Shown: positions 1 to 10,637 of the stretch, in pieces | Position numbering within the stretch: the first letter of the stretch is position 1 | Layout of the letters: every line of letters begins with the position of its first letter | Assembly: GCF_001039005.1 (NCBI RefSeq) | Contig: NZ_LDWR01000007.1 | Coordinates: 1-49,052 of the forward strand | From: Burkholderia cepacia | GTDB lineage: Bacteria; Pseudomonadota; Gammaproteobacteria; Burkholderiales; Burkholderiaceae | Length of the DNA: 49,052 bases | Direction: 5' to 3' | The notes under the pieces: generated by a model | What the model was told of the DNA's origin: nothing | Database searches by the model: none | What the model saw: only the letters and a program-made list of their open reading frames with translations | Position numbers and translations under genes: made by a program

Positions 1-1
1 T

Positions 2-877
2 TTCGGCACGATCGACGCCGGCCCCCATTTCCCGAAGCTGCTGGCGCTCGCCGTGCTGGTCACCGCGATCGTGACGGGCATCGCGGGCGGCCTGTTCTGC
101 TGGCTGCTGCTCAACACGGGGCGCTGGCTGCCCGCGCAACTGCTGGGCCTGTATCGCGAGCGGCCGATCGCGTTCGCCGCGCTGTGCGGCTTCGCGATCG
201 CCGTCGTCGGCATCGTATCCGGCGGCACGACGTTCGGCAGCGGCTATGCCGAGGCGCGCGGCCTGCTCGACGGCAGCCAGACACTGTCGGTGTTCTACCC
301 GTTCCTGAAGATGGTGTCGATGGTCGCGTCGTACCTGCCGGGCATCCCGGGCGGGATCTTCGCGCCGTCGTTGTCGATCGGCGCCGGGTTCGGCAACCTG
401 CTGCACGTCGTGTTCAGCAACATGAGCCTCCCCATGCTGATCGCGCTCGCGATGGTCGGCTATCTTGCGGCCGTCACGCAGTCGCCGATCACGTCGTTCG
501 TGATCGTGATGGAGATGATCAACGGGCACGCGCTCGTGATTTCGCTGATGGCCACCGCGCTGGTGTCGAGCCGCGTGTCGCGCTTTTTCGCGCCGCCGCT
601 CTACGAGACGCTCGCCCAGCGCTATCTCGCGCCGCCCATCGCGGCTCCGGAGCACGCTGCGGCAACCGCGACGAGTGCGGTGACGACGACCGGCGTCACC
701 GAGCCGCAGGATGCGACCGCCACGCCCGCCGATCCGCTCGACACGCTGCGCGACGAAGGCAGCAGCGGCGAGCCGGCCGAAGGCGCAGCATCCGCGCCGG
801 CGCTGCACGACGGCGCGCCGGCGGCTGCATCCGGCGCGAACGGCCCGGCGCAGCCCGGCCCGCGCGACGCTCAGTAG
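2..877 (+). CDS. ClC-family chloride channel/transporter, C-terminal part (cut by window start)
   Basis: The frame is open from base 2, so the true start lies outside the window; 291 residues are visible. The stretch containing GIPGGIFAPSLSIGAGFG (about residues 115-135 of the visible part) is the GxFxP anion-selectivity region of ClC proteins, followed by the final hydrophobic helices. ClC proteins are membrane anion channels or Cl-/H+ antiporters. After the last membrane helix (about residue 205) there is an Ala/Pro/Thr-rich tail of roughly 85 residues with no CBS domains, which looks disordered. The stop overlaps the end of the opposite-strand lipoprotein gene by a few bases. The family assignment is firm; ion specificity cannot be read. 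Confidence 0.9.
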   Translation, partial: FGTIDAGPHFPKLLALAVLVTAIVTGIAGGLFCWLLLNTGRWLPAQLLGLYRERPIAFAALCGFAIAVVGIVSGGTTFGSGYAEARGLLDGSQTLSVFYPFLKMVSMVASYLPGIPGGIFAPSLSIGAGFGNLLHVVFSNMSLPMLIALAMVGYLAAVTQSPITSFVIVMEMINGHALVISLMATALVSSRVSRFFAPPLYETLAQRYLAPPIAAPEHAAATATSAVTTTGVTEPQDATATPADPLDTLRDEGSSGEPAEGAASAPALHDGAPAAASGANGPAQPGPRDAQ

Positions 878-981
878 ATCACGACGGGCGCCGGCCGGTA
901 GTAGACGGGTCGCGCCGGCACGACGATGCACCCGGCCAGCGTAACGGCGACGAGCACGATGGCGATGGCGGTTCTTTTCAT
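871..981 (-). CDS. small predicted lipoprotein, 36 aa
   Basis: The frame starts at ATG 981, just downstream of a strong GGAGGCG ribosome site. The product begins MKRTAIAIVLVAVTLAGC: two basic residues, a hydrophobic core and a lipobox (LAGC), so Cys18 would be lipidated by Lgt and cleaved by Lsp. The mature peptide would be only about 19 residues, rich in Pro, Val and Tyr (VPARPVYYRPAP). The gene overlaps the last 7 bases of the ClC gene tail to tail, and lies 12 bases downstream of the WXXGXW protein gene on the same strand, so the two are probably cotranscribed. No function is recognised. A decayed remnant of a longer lipoprotein is possible, but the intact start, lipobox and ribosome site favour a real gene. 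Confidence 0.6.
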   Translation of the reverse strand: MKRTAIAIVLVAVTLAGCIVVPARPVYYRPAPVVIY

Positions 982-993
982 CTCGCGCCTCCA

Positions 994-1395
994 TCACGCC
1001 CAGTGGCCGCGCGTCCAGAACCAGTTCGGACCGCGCTGGTCCCAGTGGCCCGGCACCCATTGCATGCCGACGCGCTCGGTTTCCCAGTGACCGCCGATCC
1101 ACACGTAGCGGCCATGATCCCAGTGCCAGTGCCCGCGCTCCCACACATAACCGACCCGCGCGGTCGGCACGACCTCGTAGCGCACGGGCGGCGGCGCGTT
1201 CGGCGCGACGATGACGACTTCCTCGGTACGCACGGCGACCGGCTCGGCGATGACCACGCGGCCCTGCGGCGCGATCACGGGCGCGCCGACGAGGATTTCG
1301 TCCGCATGCGCGGCAAACGGCGCGACGACGGCTGACAGGCCCGCGGCAAACAGTGCGAACGAAACGATACGACGTTGAACAGTAGAGACAGCCAT
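994..1395 (-). CDS. secreted WXXGXW-repeat protein (BcpO-related)
   Basis: The product is 133 residues. I chose ATG 1395 because a GGAGGTTGTG ribosome site sits directly upstream and the protein then begins with a classic signal peptide (MAVSTVQRRIVSFALFAAGL..., cleavage near AHA-DE at about residue 30). The C-terminal half carries repeated aromatic units: YVWERGHW, YVWIGGHW, MQWVPGHW, WFWTRGHW. This is the YXWXGHW/WXXGXW repeat found in many Burkholderia envelope proteins, where it probably packs as small beta-hairpins at the outer membrane or in the periplasm. The biochemical role of the family is unknown. The 36-residue lipoprotein gene follows at once on the same strand. Confidence 0.85.
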   Translation of the reverse strand: MAVSTVQRRIVSFALFAAGLSAVVAPFAAHADEILVGAPVIAPQGRVVIAEPVAVRTEEVVIVAPNAPPPVRYEVVPTARVGYVWERGHWHWDHGRYVWIGGHWETERVGMQWVPGHWDQRGPNWFWTRGHWA

Positions 1396-1555
1396 CACAA
1401 CCTCCTGGTTGAACAAGTAACGCGAGCGTATTCGTTCAATGCGGGAGGATCGAAAACGGCCGACAGACACCGTGTTACGGCGTGCCCGAAAGTGCAACAG
1501 GGCGTAAGACGCGCACGGCGGCCGAGGCCGCCGTGCGGAGGGATACCGGCAAAGG

Positions 1556-1810
1556 TCAGGCTTGCGGGATCTCGATCTTCACTTCGAGGACTTCGAGATC
1601 GTCCTGGCGCTCGAGGCTCACGCGGATGTCATCGTTCGAAATATGGACGTACTTCGAGATGACCGCGACCAGCTCCTTCTGCAGCGCCGGCAGGTAATCG
1701 GCCGGCGGCCGGCCGCCGACCCGCTCGTGCGCGATGATGAGCTGCAGGCGCTCCTTCGCGACCGATGCGGACTTCTTCTTCTCGCCGAGGAGAAACGAAA
1801 GGATGGACAT
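1556..1810 (-). CDS. minE: cell division topological specificity factor MinE
   Basis: An 84-residue protein beginning [20 protein letters not shown], the usual MinE amphipathic membrane-binding N-terminus, followed by the anti-MinCD segment ([14 protein letters not shown]) and the C-terminal dimerisation domain ([20 protein letters not shown] region). MinE stimulates the MinD ATPase and drives pole-to-pole oscillation so that the MinC inhibitor is lowest at midcell. It is the last gene of a leftward minC-minD-minE operon, starting 12 bases after minD. Length and sequence are typical for beta-proteobacteria. Confidence 0.97.
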   Translation of the reverse strand: MSILSFLLGEKKKSASVAKERLQLIIAHERVGGRPPADYLPALQKELVAVISKYVHISNDDIRVSLERQDDLEVLEVKIEIPQA

Positions 1811-1822
1811 GGGCGGCCTCCG

Positions 1823-2638
1823 TTACTTGCTGCCGAAGAGGCGCTGCAGCAGGCCCGGCTTCTGGTAATCGGTGAAGCGCAGCGGCTTGTCTTCGCCGAG
1901 GAAGCGCGCAACGACGTCCTTGTACGCTTCGGCGACATCGGTACCGTCGATGTGCACGGCCGGCAGGCCCTGGTTCGACGCGTGCAGCACGGCTTCGGAC
2001 TCGGGCACCACGCCGATCAGCTTGATGCGCAGGATCTCGCTGATGTCCTCGAGCGACAGCATCTCGCCTTCGCTCACGCGCTTCGGGCTGTAGCGCGTGA
2101 TCAGCAGGTGTTCCTTGATCGGCTCCTTGCCTTCGGTCCCGCGCTTCGTCTTCGACGACAGGATACCGAGAATGCGGTCCGAGTCGCGCACCGACGACAC
2201 TTCCGGGTTCGTGACGATCAGTGCTTCGTCGGCGAAGTACATCGCGTGCAGCGCACCGGCTTCGATACCGGCCGGCGAATCGCAGACGATGTATTCGAAG
2301 TCCATCGCGACCAGGTCGTTCAGCACCTTCTCGACGCCGTCGCGCGTCAGCGCATCCTTGTCGCGCGTCTGCGACGCCGGCAGGATGAACAGGTTCTCGC
2401 ACTTCTTGTCCTTGATCAGCGCCTGGTTCAGGTTCGCTTCGCCCTGGATCACGTTCACGAGGTCGTACACGACGCGACGCTCGCAGCCCATGATGAGATC
2501 GAGGTTGCGCAGGCCAACGTCGAAGTCGATCACGGCCGTCTTGTGGCCGCGCAGCGCGATACCGGACGCAAAGCTCGCGCTCGTCGTCGTCTTGCCCACG
2601 CCGCCCTTGCCCGAGGTCACCACGATGATTTTTGCCAT
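1823..2638 (-). CDS. minD: septum site-determining ATPase MinD
   Basis: A 271-residue protein with the deviant Walker A motif KGGVGKTT (residues 11-18) of the ParA/MinD family, switch region DFDVGLRNLD, and a C-terminal amphipathic membrane-targeting helix ending GLLQRLFGSK. ATP-bound MinD dimerises on the inner membrane, recruits MinC to block FtsZ assembly, and is released by MinE. It lies between minC (57 bases upstream) and minE (12 bases downstream) in one leftward operon. Nothing is unusual in length or motifs. Confidence 0.98.
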   Translation of the reverse strand: MAKIIVVTSGKGGVGKTTTSASFASGIALRGHKTAVIDFDVGLRNLDLIMGCERRVVYDLVNVIQGEANLNQALIKDKKCENLFILPASQTRDKDALTRDGVEKVLNDLVAMDFEYIVCDSPAGIEAGALHAMYFADEALIVTNPEVSSVRDSDRILGILSSKTKRGTEGKEPIKEHLLITRYSPKRVSEGEMLSLEDISEILRIKLIGVVPESEAVLHASNQGLPAVHIDGTDVAEAYKDVVARFLGEDKPLRFTDYQKPGLLQRLFGSK

Positions 2639-2695
2639 TTACCCAATACCCTGTGTTCGTCAATGAGAGCCGATCGACCCGGAGCGCCGCGTGAA

Positions 2696-3475
2696 TTACG
2701 TCAGGCGCAGCGGTTCGATCATCAGTTTTTCCTCTTCGAGCCGGATCTGCACCGATTTGCCCAGAACTTCGGGGGGCAACGGGTTCTCGGTTGTTCGATA
2801 GATACCCGCGATCGAAATCAGTTCCGGTTCGAGACACGTGCAGAAGATGCGCGCGTCGTGATTGCCGTGCACGCCCGCGAGTGCGCGGCCGCGCAACGGC
2901 GCGTAGATGTGGATATTGCCTTCCGCGATGATCTCCGCGCCGTGACTGACCGGCGCGAGCACCACGAGGTCTCCTCTCGCGTAAATCTGCTGCCCCGAAC
3001 GCAACGGCCGGTCGATCACGAGCGTCTGCCCGCCCGCCGGATTCGACGCCGGCGCCGCCCCGGAAGCCTGCTCGGGCGCCACCGCGGCGGCTGCAGCGAC
3101 GACGGCCTCGGCGATCGGCGACGGTTCCGCGCCGTCGGCCGGCTTCACGGCCGGCGTGCGGCGATCGCGCGCTTCCAGCAACGGCAGGCCGGCTTCCCCC
3201 GCCCAGCCCTGCGTTGCCAATGCGACCACGCCCACCGGGCGCATCCGCACGTCGTTCAGCATCTGGCGAATGTCGGCGAGCGCGACGCGTTCGCCGTCAG
3301 CGAGGCGGCGGACGTCGATCGCGACGACATCGTCGGCGAAAAACTCGGGAGTCGCTTCGAAGCGCTTGACCAGTTCGGTACGCAACGCATCGAGATCGGT
3401 CGTCTTCACGGTGAACAACAACGTATCGACCGATCCGCTGCGCAGCTCGAAGAATGGCGATTTTTTAAGCGACAT
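2696..3475 (-). CDS. minC: septum site-determining protein MinC
   Basis: A 259-residue protein from ATG 3475 ([17 protein letters not shown]); a GTG two codons earlier is possible, but ATG 3475 fits the AGAG ribosome site better. The N-terminal domain (about 1-105) inhibits FtsZ polymerisation. A Pro/Ala-rich linker (about 125-155) leads to the C-terminal beta-helix domain (about 157-259, containing [21 protein letters not shown] and GNHDARIFC), which binds MinD. The linker is longer than in enterobacterial MinC (about 231 residues). It is the first gene of minCDE. An A/T-rich stretch with a TAAAAT -10-like hexamer at 3502-3507 lies just upstream. Confidence 0.96.
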   Translation of the reverse strand: MSLKKSPFFELRSGSVDTLLFTVKTTDLDALRTELVKRFEATPEFFADDVVAIDVRRLADGERVALADIRQMLNDVRMRPVGVVALATQGWAGEAGLPLLEARDRRTPAVKPADGAEPSPIAEAVVAAAAAVAPEQASGAAPASNPAGGQTLVIDRPLRSGQQIYARGDLVVLAPVSHGAEIIAEGNIHIYAPLRGRALAGVHGNHDARIFCTCLEPELISIAGIYRTTENPLPPEVLGKSVQIRLEEEKLMIEPLRLT

Positions 3476-3644
3476 GGACACTCTGCAAAAATTTTTTGCG
3501 TATTTTACAGGCGTCCACGCGCGCGGCCATTATTTTTGGGACACAGGGCTGCGGCGGCCCCGGCGGGCGCGCAACCGGAAGGCGGAGGGGCAAGCGGGCG
3601 AGCAGGCGTTCATCGCGCCGCGCGGCCCGCGTTTTGACGAGGCG

Positions 3645-4157
3645 TCAGTGCTTCACCTGCGACACGAACAGCGATTTCATCGCGCCGGGCATCCGCCCGA
3701 TCGGCGCGTGTTCGCCGGTGTTGCCGAAACCCGAACGCTCGTAGAAACGGATCGCGTTGCGGTTCGCATCGGCGATCCATGCATAGATCTCGTTGGCGCC
3801 GCGCTCGGCGAGCCATGCGGTGGCCGTCTCCAGCAACAGCACGCCGCCGCGCAGATGACGCACCGCGTGCGCAACCCATAGCTCGCTGACGAACGCGCGC
3901 CGATCGGGCGTGTTGTCGAAGTACGCGCCGATCATGCCGGCCGGATGGCCTTCGGTGTACAGCAGGAAAGTCGTCGACTCGTCGGACACGGCGCGTTGCG
4001 CGGCAATCGCCGACGCTGCGTCCGTTTCGACGTTCAGCAATTCGGCCTCCGGCGCTTCGCCGGGCGCGTAGGGCTCACGCAGCGATGCGGCGCGGAGTTC
4101 GCGATACACGCTGCCCTGGTTGGCAACGATACGACGAACGGTCAAGGTCGAACTCAT
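3645..4157 (-). CDS. GNAT-family N-acetyltransferase
   Basis: 170 residues from ATG 4157 (MSSTLTVRRIVANQGSVYRELRAASLREP). I prefer this start because the frame upstream has low-quality composition and the GNAT fold begins here. The central strand FVSELWVAHAVRHLRGGVLLLETATAWLAERG matches GNAT motif A, although the acetyl-CoA pyrophosphate loop (R/Q-x-x-G-x-G/A) is present only as RHLRGG. Motif B follows as ANRNAIRFYERSGFGNTGEH, with the common 'F-Y-x-R-x-GF' signature. The acceptor substrate cannot be predicted. It stands alone between minC (same strand, 163 bases further downstream) and a long gene-free stretch, and is probably not part of the min operon. Confidence 0.85.
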   Translation of the reverse strand: MSSTLTVRRIVANQGSVYRELRAASLREPYAPGEAPEAELLNVETDAASAIAAQRAVSDESTTFLLYTEGHPAGMIGAYFDNTPDRRAFVSELWVAHAVRHLRGGVLLLETATAWLAERGANEIYAWIADANRNAIRFYERSGFGNTGEHAPIGRMPGAMKSLFVSQVKH

Positions 4158-4825
4158 GCAGGCACAGCCCCCTTCGGACAGCAAGTTATTAGCTTCAACC
4201 GAAAGCGGGGTATGAGTCAAATCGTTATTTTCGAATGGCGGCGCGAATCGAAAGGCGGCAGGCACTGTCGGCGGCGGCGTGTGCCAGTCGGTGTGCAGGT
4301 GCAGCATTACCGTGTCGATGCATGCCGCCGGACGACGGTCGCGGCCGCTTCGTTCGACGCGTCGCGTCGCTCGCCTTGCGATGCGCGGCAGGCGCGTTTC
4401 GGATCGCTTCTCATCTCGTCCCGGAGGTCGTAATGATTCGTAATATATGTAGTCGAAACAGGTGCCCCGCCGCTACCCGCCTCATTGCGGTTATTGCGCC
4501 GCAACATTCGTTGCGAGCCCACGACGCCGAGGCCCGAGCGCGTCACATCGGGCCAATCATCTGACCAACGCGCGGATCGCGTGGGCCGATCCCGCCTGCC
4601 CGGCATGTTTCAATCGGCGCGTACCGGCCCTTCCCGGCACGCGTCGCACGTGCCCCTCCGTTTGGAGCCTCACGCCTAGCGCCGGGGTTTGGAAAGCGTG
4701 CGCACGGGTCGTATAACAGGCAGAACCGGACCACGATCCGGTGCCACCGCGCGCGTCGCGGACCCACGAGGATTCGAACAACCATGGATGCGGCCGCCCT
4801 CGGGCCGGCCGACTGGAGGGAGACA
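4158..4825. other. 668-base gap before alkB
   Basis: No convincing gene is seen here. The open frames have atypical composition and no good ribosome sites. Around 4430-4460 there is a local A/T-rich patch (aatgattcgtaatatatg) unlike its surroundings. A good promoter for alkB lies at 4689-4717 and is listed separately. I find no rubredoxin gene and no regulator gene for the hydroxylase in this stretch. Confidence 0.6.
4689..4717 (+). promoter_or_regulatory. predicted sigma70 promoter of alkB
   Basis: TTGGAA at 4689-4694 and TATAAC at 4712-4717, separated by 17 bases. Transcription would begin near 4724, leaving a leader of about 100 bases before the ATG at 4826. This is read by eye from hexamer match and spacing only. 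Confidence 0.55.
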
Positions 4826-5986
4826 ATGGCAATGACCGACGCATCGGCTTCGGGCTGGTCGGATGGCAAGCGTTACCTGTGGCTGCTCGGCGCGCTGACG
4901 ATCACGCTGCCGATCCTCGCGGCGCAGCTCGCGCTGTCGACGGGCCTACACGTGTTCTGGTGGTTCGGTCCGCTGTTCGCCTTCGGCGTGATCCCGATCC
5001 TCGACACGCTGATCGGCGACGATCGCGACAATCCGCCCGAGGCCGTCGTACCGCACCTCGAACGGGAGCGTTATTACCGGTTCATCGTCTATCTCGCGAC
5101 ACTCGTCGAATATGTCGCGTTCTTCGCGTGTGTGTGGATCGTCGGCACCCATGCGCTCGCGTGGTACGACTATGTCGGCTTTGCGCTGTCGCTCGGCGCC
5201 GCGACGGGCATCTCGATCAATACCGCGCACGAGCTCGGGCACAAGACCAACCGCTTCGAACGCTGGCTCGCGAAGATCACGCTCGCGCCGGTCGCGTACG
5301 GTCACTTCTACGTCGAGCACAACCGTGGCCACCACGTGCGCGTCGCGACGGCCGAGGATCCGGCCAGCGCGCGCTACGGCGAGTCGTTCTGGGCGTTCCT
5401 GCCGCGCACCGTGACCGGCAGCATCCGCTCGGCGTGGCGGCTCGAAACGGCTCGCCTCGAACGGCTCGGGCATTCGCCGTGGACCTGGCGCAACGAGGTG
5501 CTGCACGCATGGGCGATGACCGTCGTCGTATGGGGCATCGCGATCGCGATGGCCGGCAAGGTCGTGATCCCGTTCCTCGTGATCCAGGCCGTCTACGGCG
5601 CGTCGCTGCTCGAGGTCGTGAACTACGTCGAACACTACGGGCTCGGCCGCCGCAAGCTGCCGAGCGGCCGCTACGAGCGCTGCACGCCGCAGCATTCATG
5701 GAACAGCAATCACGTCGTCACCAACCTGTTCCTGTACCAGTTGCAGCGACACGCCGACCATCACGCGAACCCGACGCGCTCGTACCAGGCACTGCGCCAC
5801 TTCGACGATGCGCCGCAACTGCCGGCCGGCTACGCGACGATGATCCTGTTCGCGTACGTGCCGCCGCTCTGGTATCGCGTGATGAATCCGCGCGTCGTCG
5901 CGCACTACGGCGGCGACATGGCGCAATCGAACATCAAGCCGTCGATCCGCGCCAGGGTGCTCGCGCAGTATCCGGCCGCGGCGTGA
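4826..5986 (+). CDS. alkB: alkane 1-monooxygenase (integral-membrane di-iron hydroxylase)
   Basis: 386 residues from ATG 4826, chosen over ATG 4784 because GGAGGGAG sits 4 bases before it. The family's histidine motifs are all present: HELGHK (about 135), HNRGHH (about 163), NYVEHYGL (about 264) and LQRHADHH (about 305). These ligate the di-iron centre. Several hydrophobic segments precede and separate them, so the protein is in the inner membrane. AlkB hydroxylates the terminal carbon of medium-chain n-alkanes using electrons from rubredoxin and rubredoxin reductase. No rubredoxin gene is adjacent and no rubredoxin domain is fused, so the electron donor must be encoded elsewhere. A chemoreceptor gene faces it across a 63-base gap. 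Confidence 0.95.
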   Translation: MAMTDASASGWSDGKRYLWLLGALTITLPILAAQLALSTGLHVFWWFGPLFAFGVIPILDTLIGDDRDNPPEAVVPHLERERYYRFIVYLATLVEYVAFFACVWIVGTHALAWYDYVGFALSLGAATGISINTAHELGHKTNRFERWLAKITLAPVAYGHFYVEHNRGHHVRVATAEDPASARYGESFWAFLPRTVTGSIRSAWRLETARLERLGHSPWTWRNEVLHAWAMTVVVWGIAIAMAGKVVIPFLVIQAVYGASLLEVVNYVEHYGLGRRKLPSGRYERCTPQHSWNSNHVVTNLFLYQLQRHADHHANPTRSYQALRHFDDAPQLPAGYATMILFAYVPPLWYRVMNPRVVAHYGGDMAQSNIKPSIRARVLAQYPAAA

Positions 5987-6004
5987 TCGTGGGTGGCTGA
6001 CCGG

Positions 6005-6027
6005 TGGCGGGCAGCGCCTGCCCGCCA
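6005..6027. terminator. hairpin between convergent alkB and chemoreceptor genes
   Basis: A perfect 10-bp stem (TGGCGGGCAG / CTGCCCGCCA) with a 3-base loop lies in the 63-base gap between the two stop codons. There is no T-run on either side, so termination may be weak or Rho-assisted. The position between convergent genes is the main support. Confidence 0.4.
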
Positions 6028-6049
6028 CGTCGCGCGCCGCCGACAACCG

Positions 6050-7585
6050 TCACGCCATTTCCGGCAACCGGAACACGGCCACCGCGTGCCGCAGCGCGCT
6101 CGCCTGCTCGGCCAGCGCCTGCGTCGCGGCCGATGCCTGCTCGACGAGCGCCGCGTTGCGCTGGGTCGCTTCGTCCATCTGCGTGACCGCGATGTTCACC
6201 TGCTGGATGCCGCCGCTCTGCTCCTGTGCCGCGGATGAGATCTCGCCGACGATCGTCGTGACCCGCTGCACCGCGCCCACGATCTCGTGAATCGATTCGC
6301 CCGCGCGGCCGATCAGCACGGCGCCCTCGTCGACCCGCTGCGTCGATTGCTCGATCAGCCCCTTGATCTCCTTCGCTGCAGCGGCGCTGCGCTGCGCGAG
6401 CGTGCGCACTTCCGCGGCGACCACCGCGAAGCCGCGCCCCTGTTCACCCGCGCGGGCCGCCTCGACGGCCGCGTTCAGCGCGAGGATGTTGGTCTGGAAC
6501 GCAATGCCGTCGATCACCGCGATGATCTCGCCGACCTTCGCCGCGCTGTCGGCGATACCGTTCATCGTGTCGACGGCGTCCGTCATCACGCCACCGCCCG
6601 CGGACGCAATATTCGACGCGTCTCGAGCGAGTTGCGCCGCGTGCTGCGCGTGCTCGGCCGACTGCCGCACGATGCCGGTGAGCTCCGTCATGCTGGCGGC
6701 CGTCTCCTCGAGCGACGCGGCCTGCGCCTCGGTGCGCGACGACAGATCGTGATTGCCCGACGCGATCTGCGCACTCGCGGTCGCGACGGCTTCGGCATGC
6801 GTACGCACCTCGAGCACGACGCCCGACAGGCTCGCCTGCATCGTCTGCAACGCGCGCAGCAGATCGGCGATCTCGTCGCGCCCGGTCGCGTCGACGTCGC
6901 GCGTCAGGTCGCCGCCAGCAACGGCCTGCGCGCACGCAACCGCACGATCGAGCGGACGCAGGATCGCGCGGCTGAACAGGAATGCGCCGACCATCGCGAC
7001 GCCGAGCACGACCAGCATCAGCGCGAGGCTTGCCGTGGTCGCGCGCTGCGCGTCGCGGCTCGCCTGCGCCGACACGGCGGCGCTCTCGTCGGCGATCGAC
7101 TTCGCGGCGCGCTCCAGCAGCGCAGCAGGTTCACGGTCGACGCCCGCCACAGCCGCATCGCCGGCCGACGGCTCGAAGCCGGCCGCCTTGAACGCATCGA
7201 AGCCGCGCCGGTAGCCATCGCCCATCGCCGTATGCGCACGCATGAACTGCTCGACGAGCGAACGGCTGTCGCCGGGCGGCAACTGGTGGACGAGCTGAGC
7301 GGCAAGCGCGTCGACCGTTCGTTCGCGCGTCTGGAACGCCTGCCAATACTGGTCGAGTTTGTCAGGTTGCTTGCCACGCAGCAGCGTGTCCTTCCACTCC
7401 TGCACTTGCAGCTTGAACTGCACGAGCGTGGCCGACACAAGCCGTTCGTCGCCGACGTTCGTCTGCACGTCTTCGGCGAACGTATCGATCGACCGGTTGA
7501 GGATGTGGATACCGTACAGCGCGCCACCGAACATCAGCAGCAGTGCGACGGCGAATGCGAGGGGAATCTTGTAGCTCAGCTTCAT
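6050..7585 (-). CDS. methyl-accepting chemotaxis protein
   Basis: 511 residues from ATG 7585 ([29 protein letters not shown]). The layout is typical: first membrane helix at about 7-28, a periplasmic four-helix ligand domain of about 160 residues, a second membrane helix at about 190-212, a HAMP domain, then the long cytoplasmic coiled coil. The signalling tip [20 protein letters not shown], which contacts CheA and CheW, is intact. The periplasmic region resembles the four-helix-bundle type (signs: Trp-rich [18 protein letters not shown] segment). No C-terminal CheR-binding pentapeptide is present. Its neighbour on the other side of the hairpin is alkB, so hydrocarbon taxis is an attractive but unproven role. 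Confidence 0.95.
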   Translation of the reverse strand: MKLSYKIPLAFAVALLLMFGGALYGIHILNRSIDTFAEDVQTNVGDERLVSATLVQFKLQVQEWKDTLLRGKQPDKLDQYWQAFQTRERTVDALAAQLVHQLPPGDSRSLVEQFMRAHTAMGDGYRRGFDAFKAAGFEPSAGDAAVAGVDREPAALLERAAKSIADESAAVSAQASRDAQRATTASLALMLVVLGVAMVGAFLFSRAILRPLDRAVACAQAVAGGDLTRDVDATGRDEIADLLRALQTMQASLSGVVLEVRTHAEAVATASAQIASGNHDLSSRTEAQAASLEETAASMTELTGIVRQSAEHAQHAAQLARDASNIASAGGGVMTDAVDTMNGIADSAAKVGEIIAVIDGIAFQTNILALNAAVEAARAGEQGRGFAVVAAEVRTLAQRSAAAAKEIKGLIEQSTQRVDEGAVLIGRAGESIHEIVGAVQRVTTIVGEISSAAQEQSGGIQQVNIAVTQMDEATQRNAALVEQASAATQALAEQASALRHAVAVFRLPEMA

Positions 7586-7724
7586 GGGACCTTGGATCGA
7601 CGGGGAGCGACGCGGCACGGCACGGACACCGGCCGCCGACCGTGTTAACGGCGCGGGATTCAAGGGCTTAAAGCAGAGGAAAGCGGCGCAAACCGGGCGC
7701 GCGCGAAAAGATTGATCAGACCAA

Positions 7725-8678
7725 TCAGGTCGGACGCGTCGCGCGCGGCCCGGCTGTCGCGGCCGTGCGCGGGCCCACCATCCAGCGGCGCACGACGACG
7801 ATCGACAGCACACCGAACCCGACTCCGGTGATCACGTCGGCCAGATAGTGGCCGCCCTGCGTCGGCGTCGACACGATCATCGCGGCATTCAGCACGACCG
7901 CTGCGAGAAACACATGACGGACATGCCGCACCGCATACGCGAGCAGCAGCGCCAGCATCACGTGGAACGACGGCAGCGACACGAGCCCCTGCGATTCAGA
8001 CAGGTTGAATTGCCGAAGCTGCCCGCTGCGCAGCAGGTCGTAGTGGGACACGGTCGATGCGGTGTGCGGATCGGTGATGCCGAAATGGACGAATGCGCTT
8101 TGTGCGGGGAACGGTGTCGATACGAGAACGACGACAAGCAGCGCGAATGCGAACAACGTGATGAATTCGGCGAGATCGTCATGCCGCCGCGTGGTCGCGA
8201 GGATGAACGGAACGGCGACCAGTTGCACGATGCTGCTGCGATACGCGAACTCGAGCACACGGTGCAGTTCGCCGTGCGCGCTCACCCAGCGATACAGGTC
8301 GAGCCAATGAAAACCGAGCAACGCATCGAACCGGACGAGATCAGTCTCGATCGACGGCGGCGCGAGTGCCACGCACAGGTAGTCGAGTATCACGACAGCC
8401 TGGCTGAGGGCAGCAATCGCCACGATGCACAGCATCGCGAGGGCCGCTTCGCGCAAGCGCCACGCGTGTGTGCGCTCGCGGTAGCGCTGCGTTTGCGACA
8501 ACGCGATCAGTGCAGCCGCAACAGCGATGGCCGCGCATGCCGTCAGTCCCGCGAGAGACGCCGCATTGCCGAGCGCCAGTGTGATGCCTGCGGCGTGCGT
8601 GCCGGCGATGCCCAAGGCTGCGATAACTGCAGTCAGCAGCGCAATGCCCGTCAGGACTTTCGACACTCGGTTCGTCAT
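7725..8678 (-). CDS. PAP2-superfamily membrane phosphatase/phosphotransferase
   Basis: 317 residues from ATG 8678 ([15 protein letters not shown]). It has at least six hydrophobic segments. The PAP2 catalytic motifs are recognisable: SLPSFHVML (motif 2, with the SxH histidine) and [17 protein letters not shown] (motif 3, H-x3-D). The SLPSFH form recalls the inositol-phosphorylceramide-synthase/AUR1-like subgroup rather than classical lipid phosphatases. Such enzymes remove or transfer phosphate groups on lipids or on undecaprenyl and other membrane-bound substrates at the periplasmic face. Longer in-frame starts exist upstream but would add a non-hydrophobic Arg-rich stretch lacking a ribosome site. 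The substrate is unknown. Confidence 0.8.
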   Translation of the reverse strand: MTNRVSKVLTGIALLTAVIAALGIAGTHAAGITLALGNAASLAGLTACAAIAVAAALIALSQTQRYRERTHAWRLREAALAMLCIVAIAALSQAVVILDYLCVALAPPSIETDLVRFDALLGFHWLDLYRWVSAHGELHRVLEFAYRSSIVQLVAVPFILATTRRHDDLAEFITLFAFALLVVVLVSTPFPAQSAFVHFGITDPHTASTVSHYDLLRSGQLRQFNLSESQGLVSLPSFHVMLALLLAYAVRHVRHVFLAAVVLNAAMIVSTPTQGGHYLADVITGVGFGVLSIVVVRRWMVGPRTAATAGPRATRPT

Positions 8679-8841
8679 GGAGTCTTTGTATTTGCACCAT
8701 GCAGCGCGGCTGCACCGAAGTGCGCGACGCGATCGTGCGCGCAAGTTCGTCGCCATCGTATCAGCACGATCCGATGGTTTCGACGGCCGGCCTGTTGCCG
8801 CTTCAACGGCAATCGACACATCGCGCCGCAGACCCAAAACG

Positions 8842-8875
8842 AAAAACCCCTTGATCCTTCCGGATCAAGGGGTTT
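8842..8875 (-). terminator. intrinsic terminator of tRNA-Ser
   Basis: An 11-bp perfect stem (CCCCTTGATCC / GGATCAAGGGG) with a TTCC loop, extended by flanking A/T pairs. In the leftward direction it ends in TTTTTCG. It lies 8 bases past the tRNA 3' end, so it terminates the tRNA transcript. Confidence 0.85.
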
Positions 8876-8880
8876 CGTAT

Positions 8881-8973
<93 letters not shown>

Positions 8974-9016
8974 GTTTTACTGCAATTCCCGGTTGGTCGT
9001 GTCCGGGAAAGAAAAG

Positions 9017-9046
9017 ATTATAAAACGATCTTTTCAGGGCTGACAA
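9017..9046 (-). promoter_or_regulatory. predicted promoter of tRNA-Ser
   Basis: On the minus strand, TTGTCA (9041-9046) and a consensus TATAAT (9017-9022) are separated by 18 bases. Transcription would start near 9010, about 37 bases before the tRNA 5' end. The -35 lies in the small GGGCT/AGCCC hairpin that follows serS. Confidence 0.6.
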
Positions 9047-9088
9047 GCCCCTTCCGCAAATTTTTTACGAGGGCTTCGCCAGCCGATT

Positions 9089-10510
<1,422 letters not shown>

Positions 10511-10637
10511 TCAGCACAGCGACGACCGGCGAAGCACGTCACGTCGAACCGCTACGGAGAATCCATCGCCTGCGCCGGCCGGCCGTAACGCGTCGAACGA
10601 AGCACCTGCCCCACGTCACCGCAACCCAGGGAACGAG

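Noticed and set aside
1562..3637. Open frame of 691 codons antisense to minCDE
   Set aside because: It spans three clear genes on the other strand and has the composition of an artefact.
4235..4716. Small protein genes in the gap before alkB
   Set aside because: Several frames of 60-110 codons overlap in different phases with no ribosome site, domain or composition bias typical of this genome.
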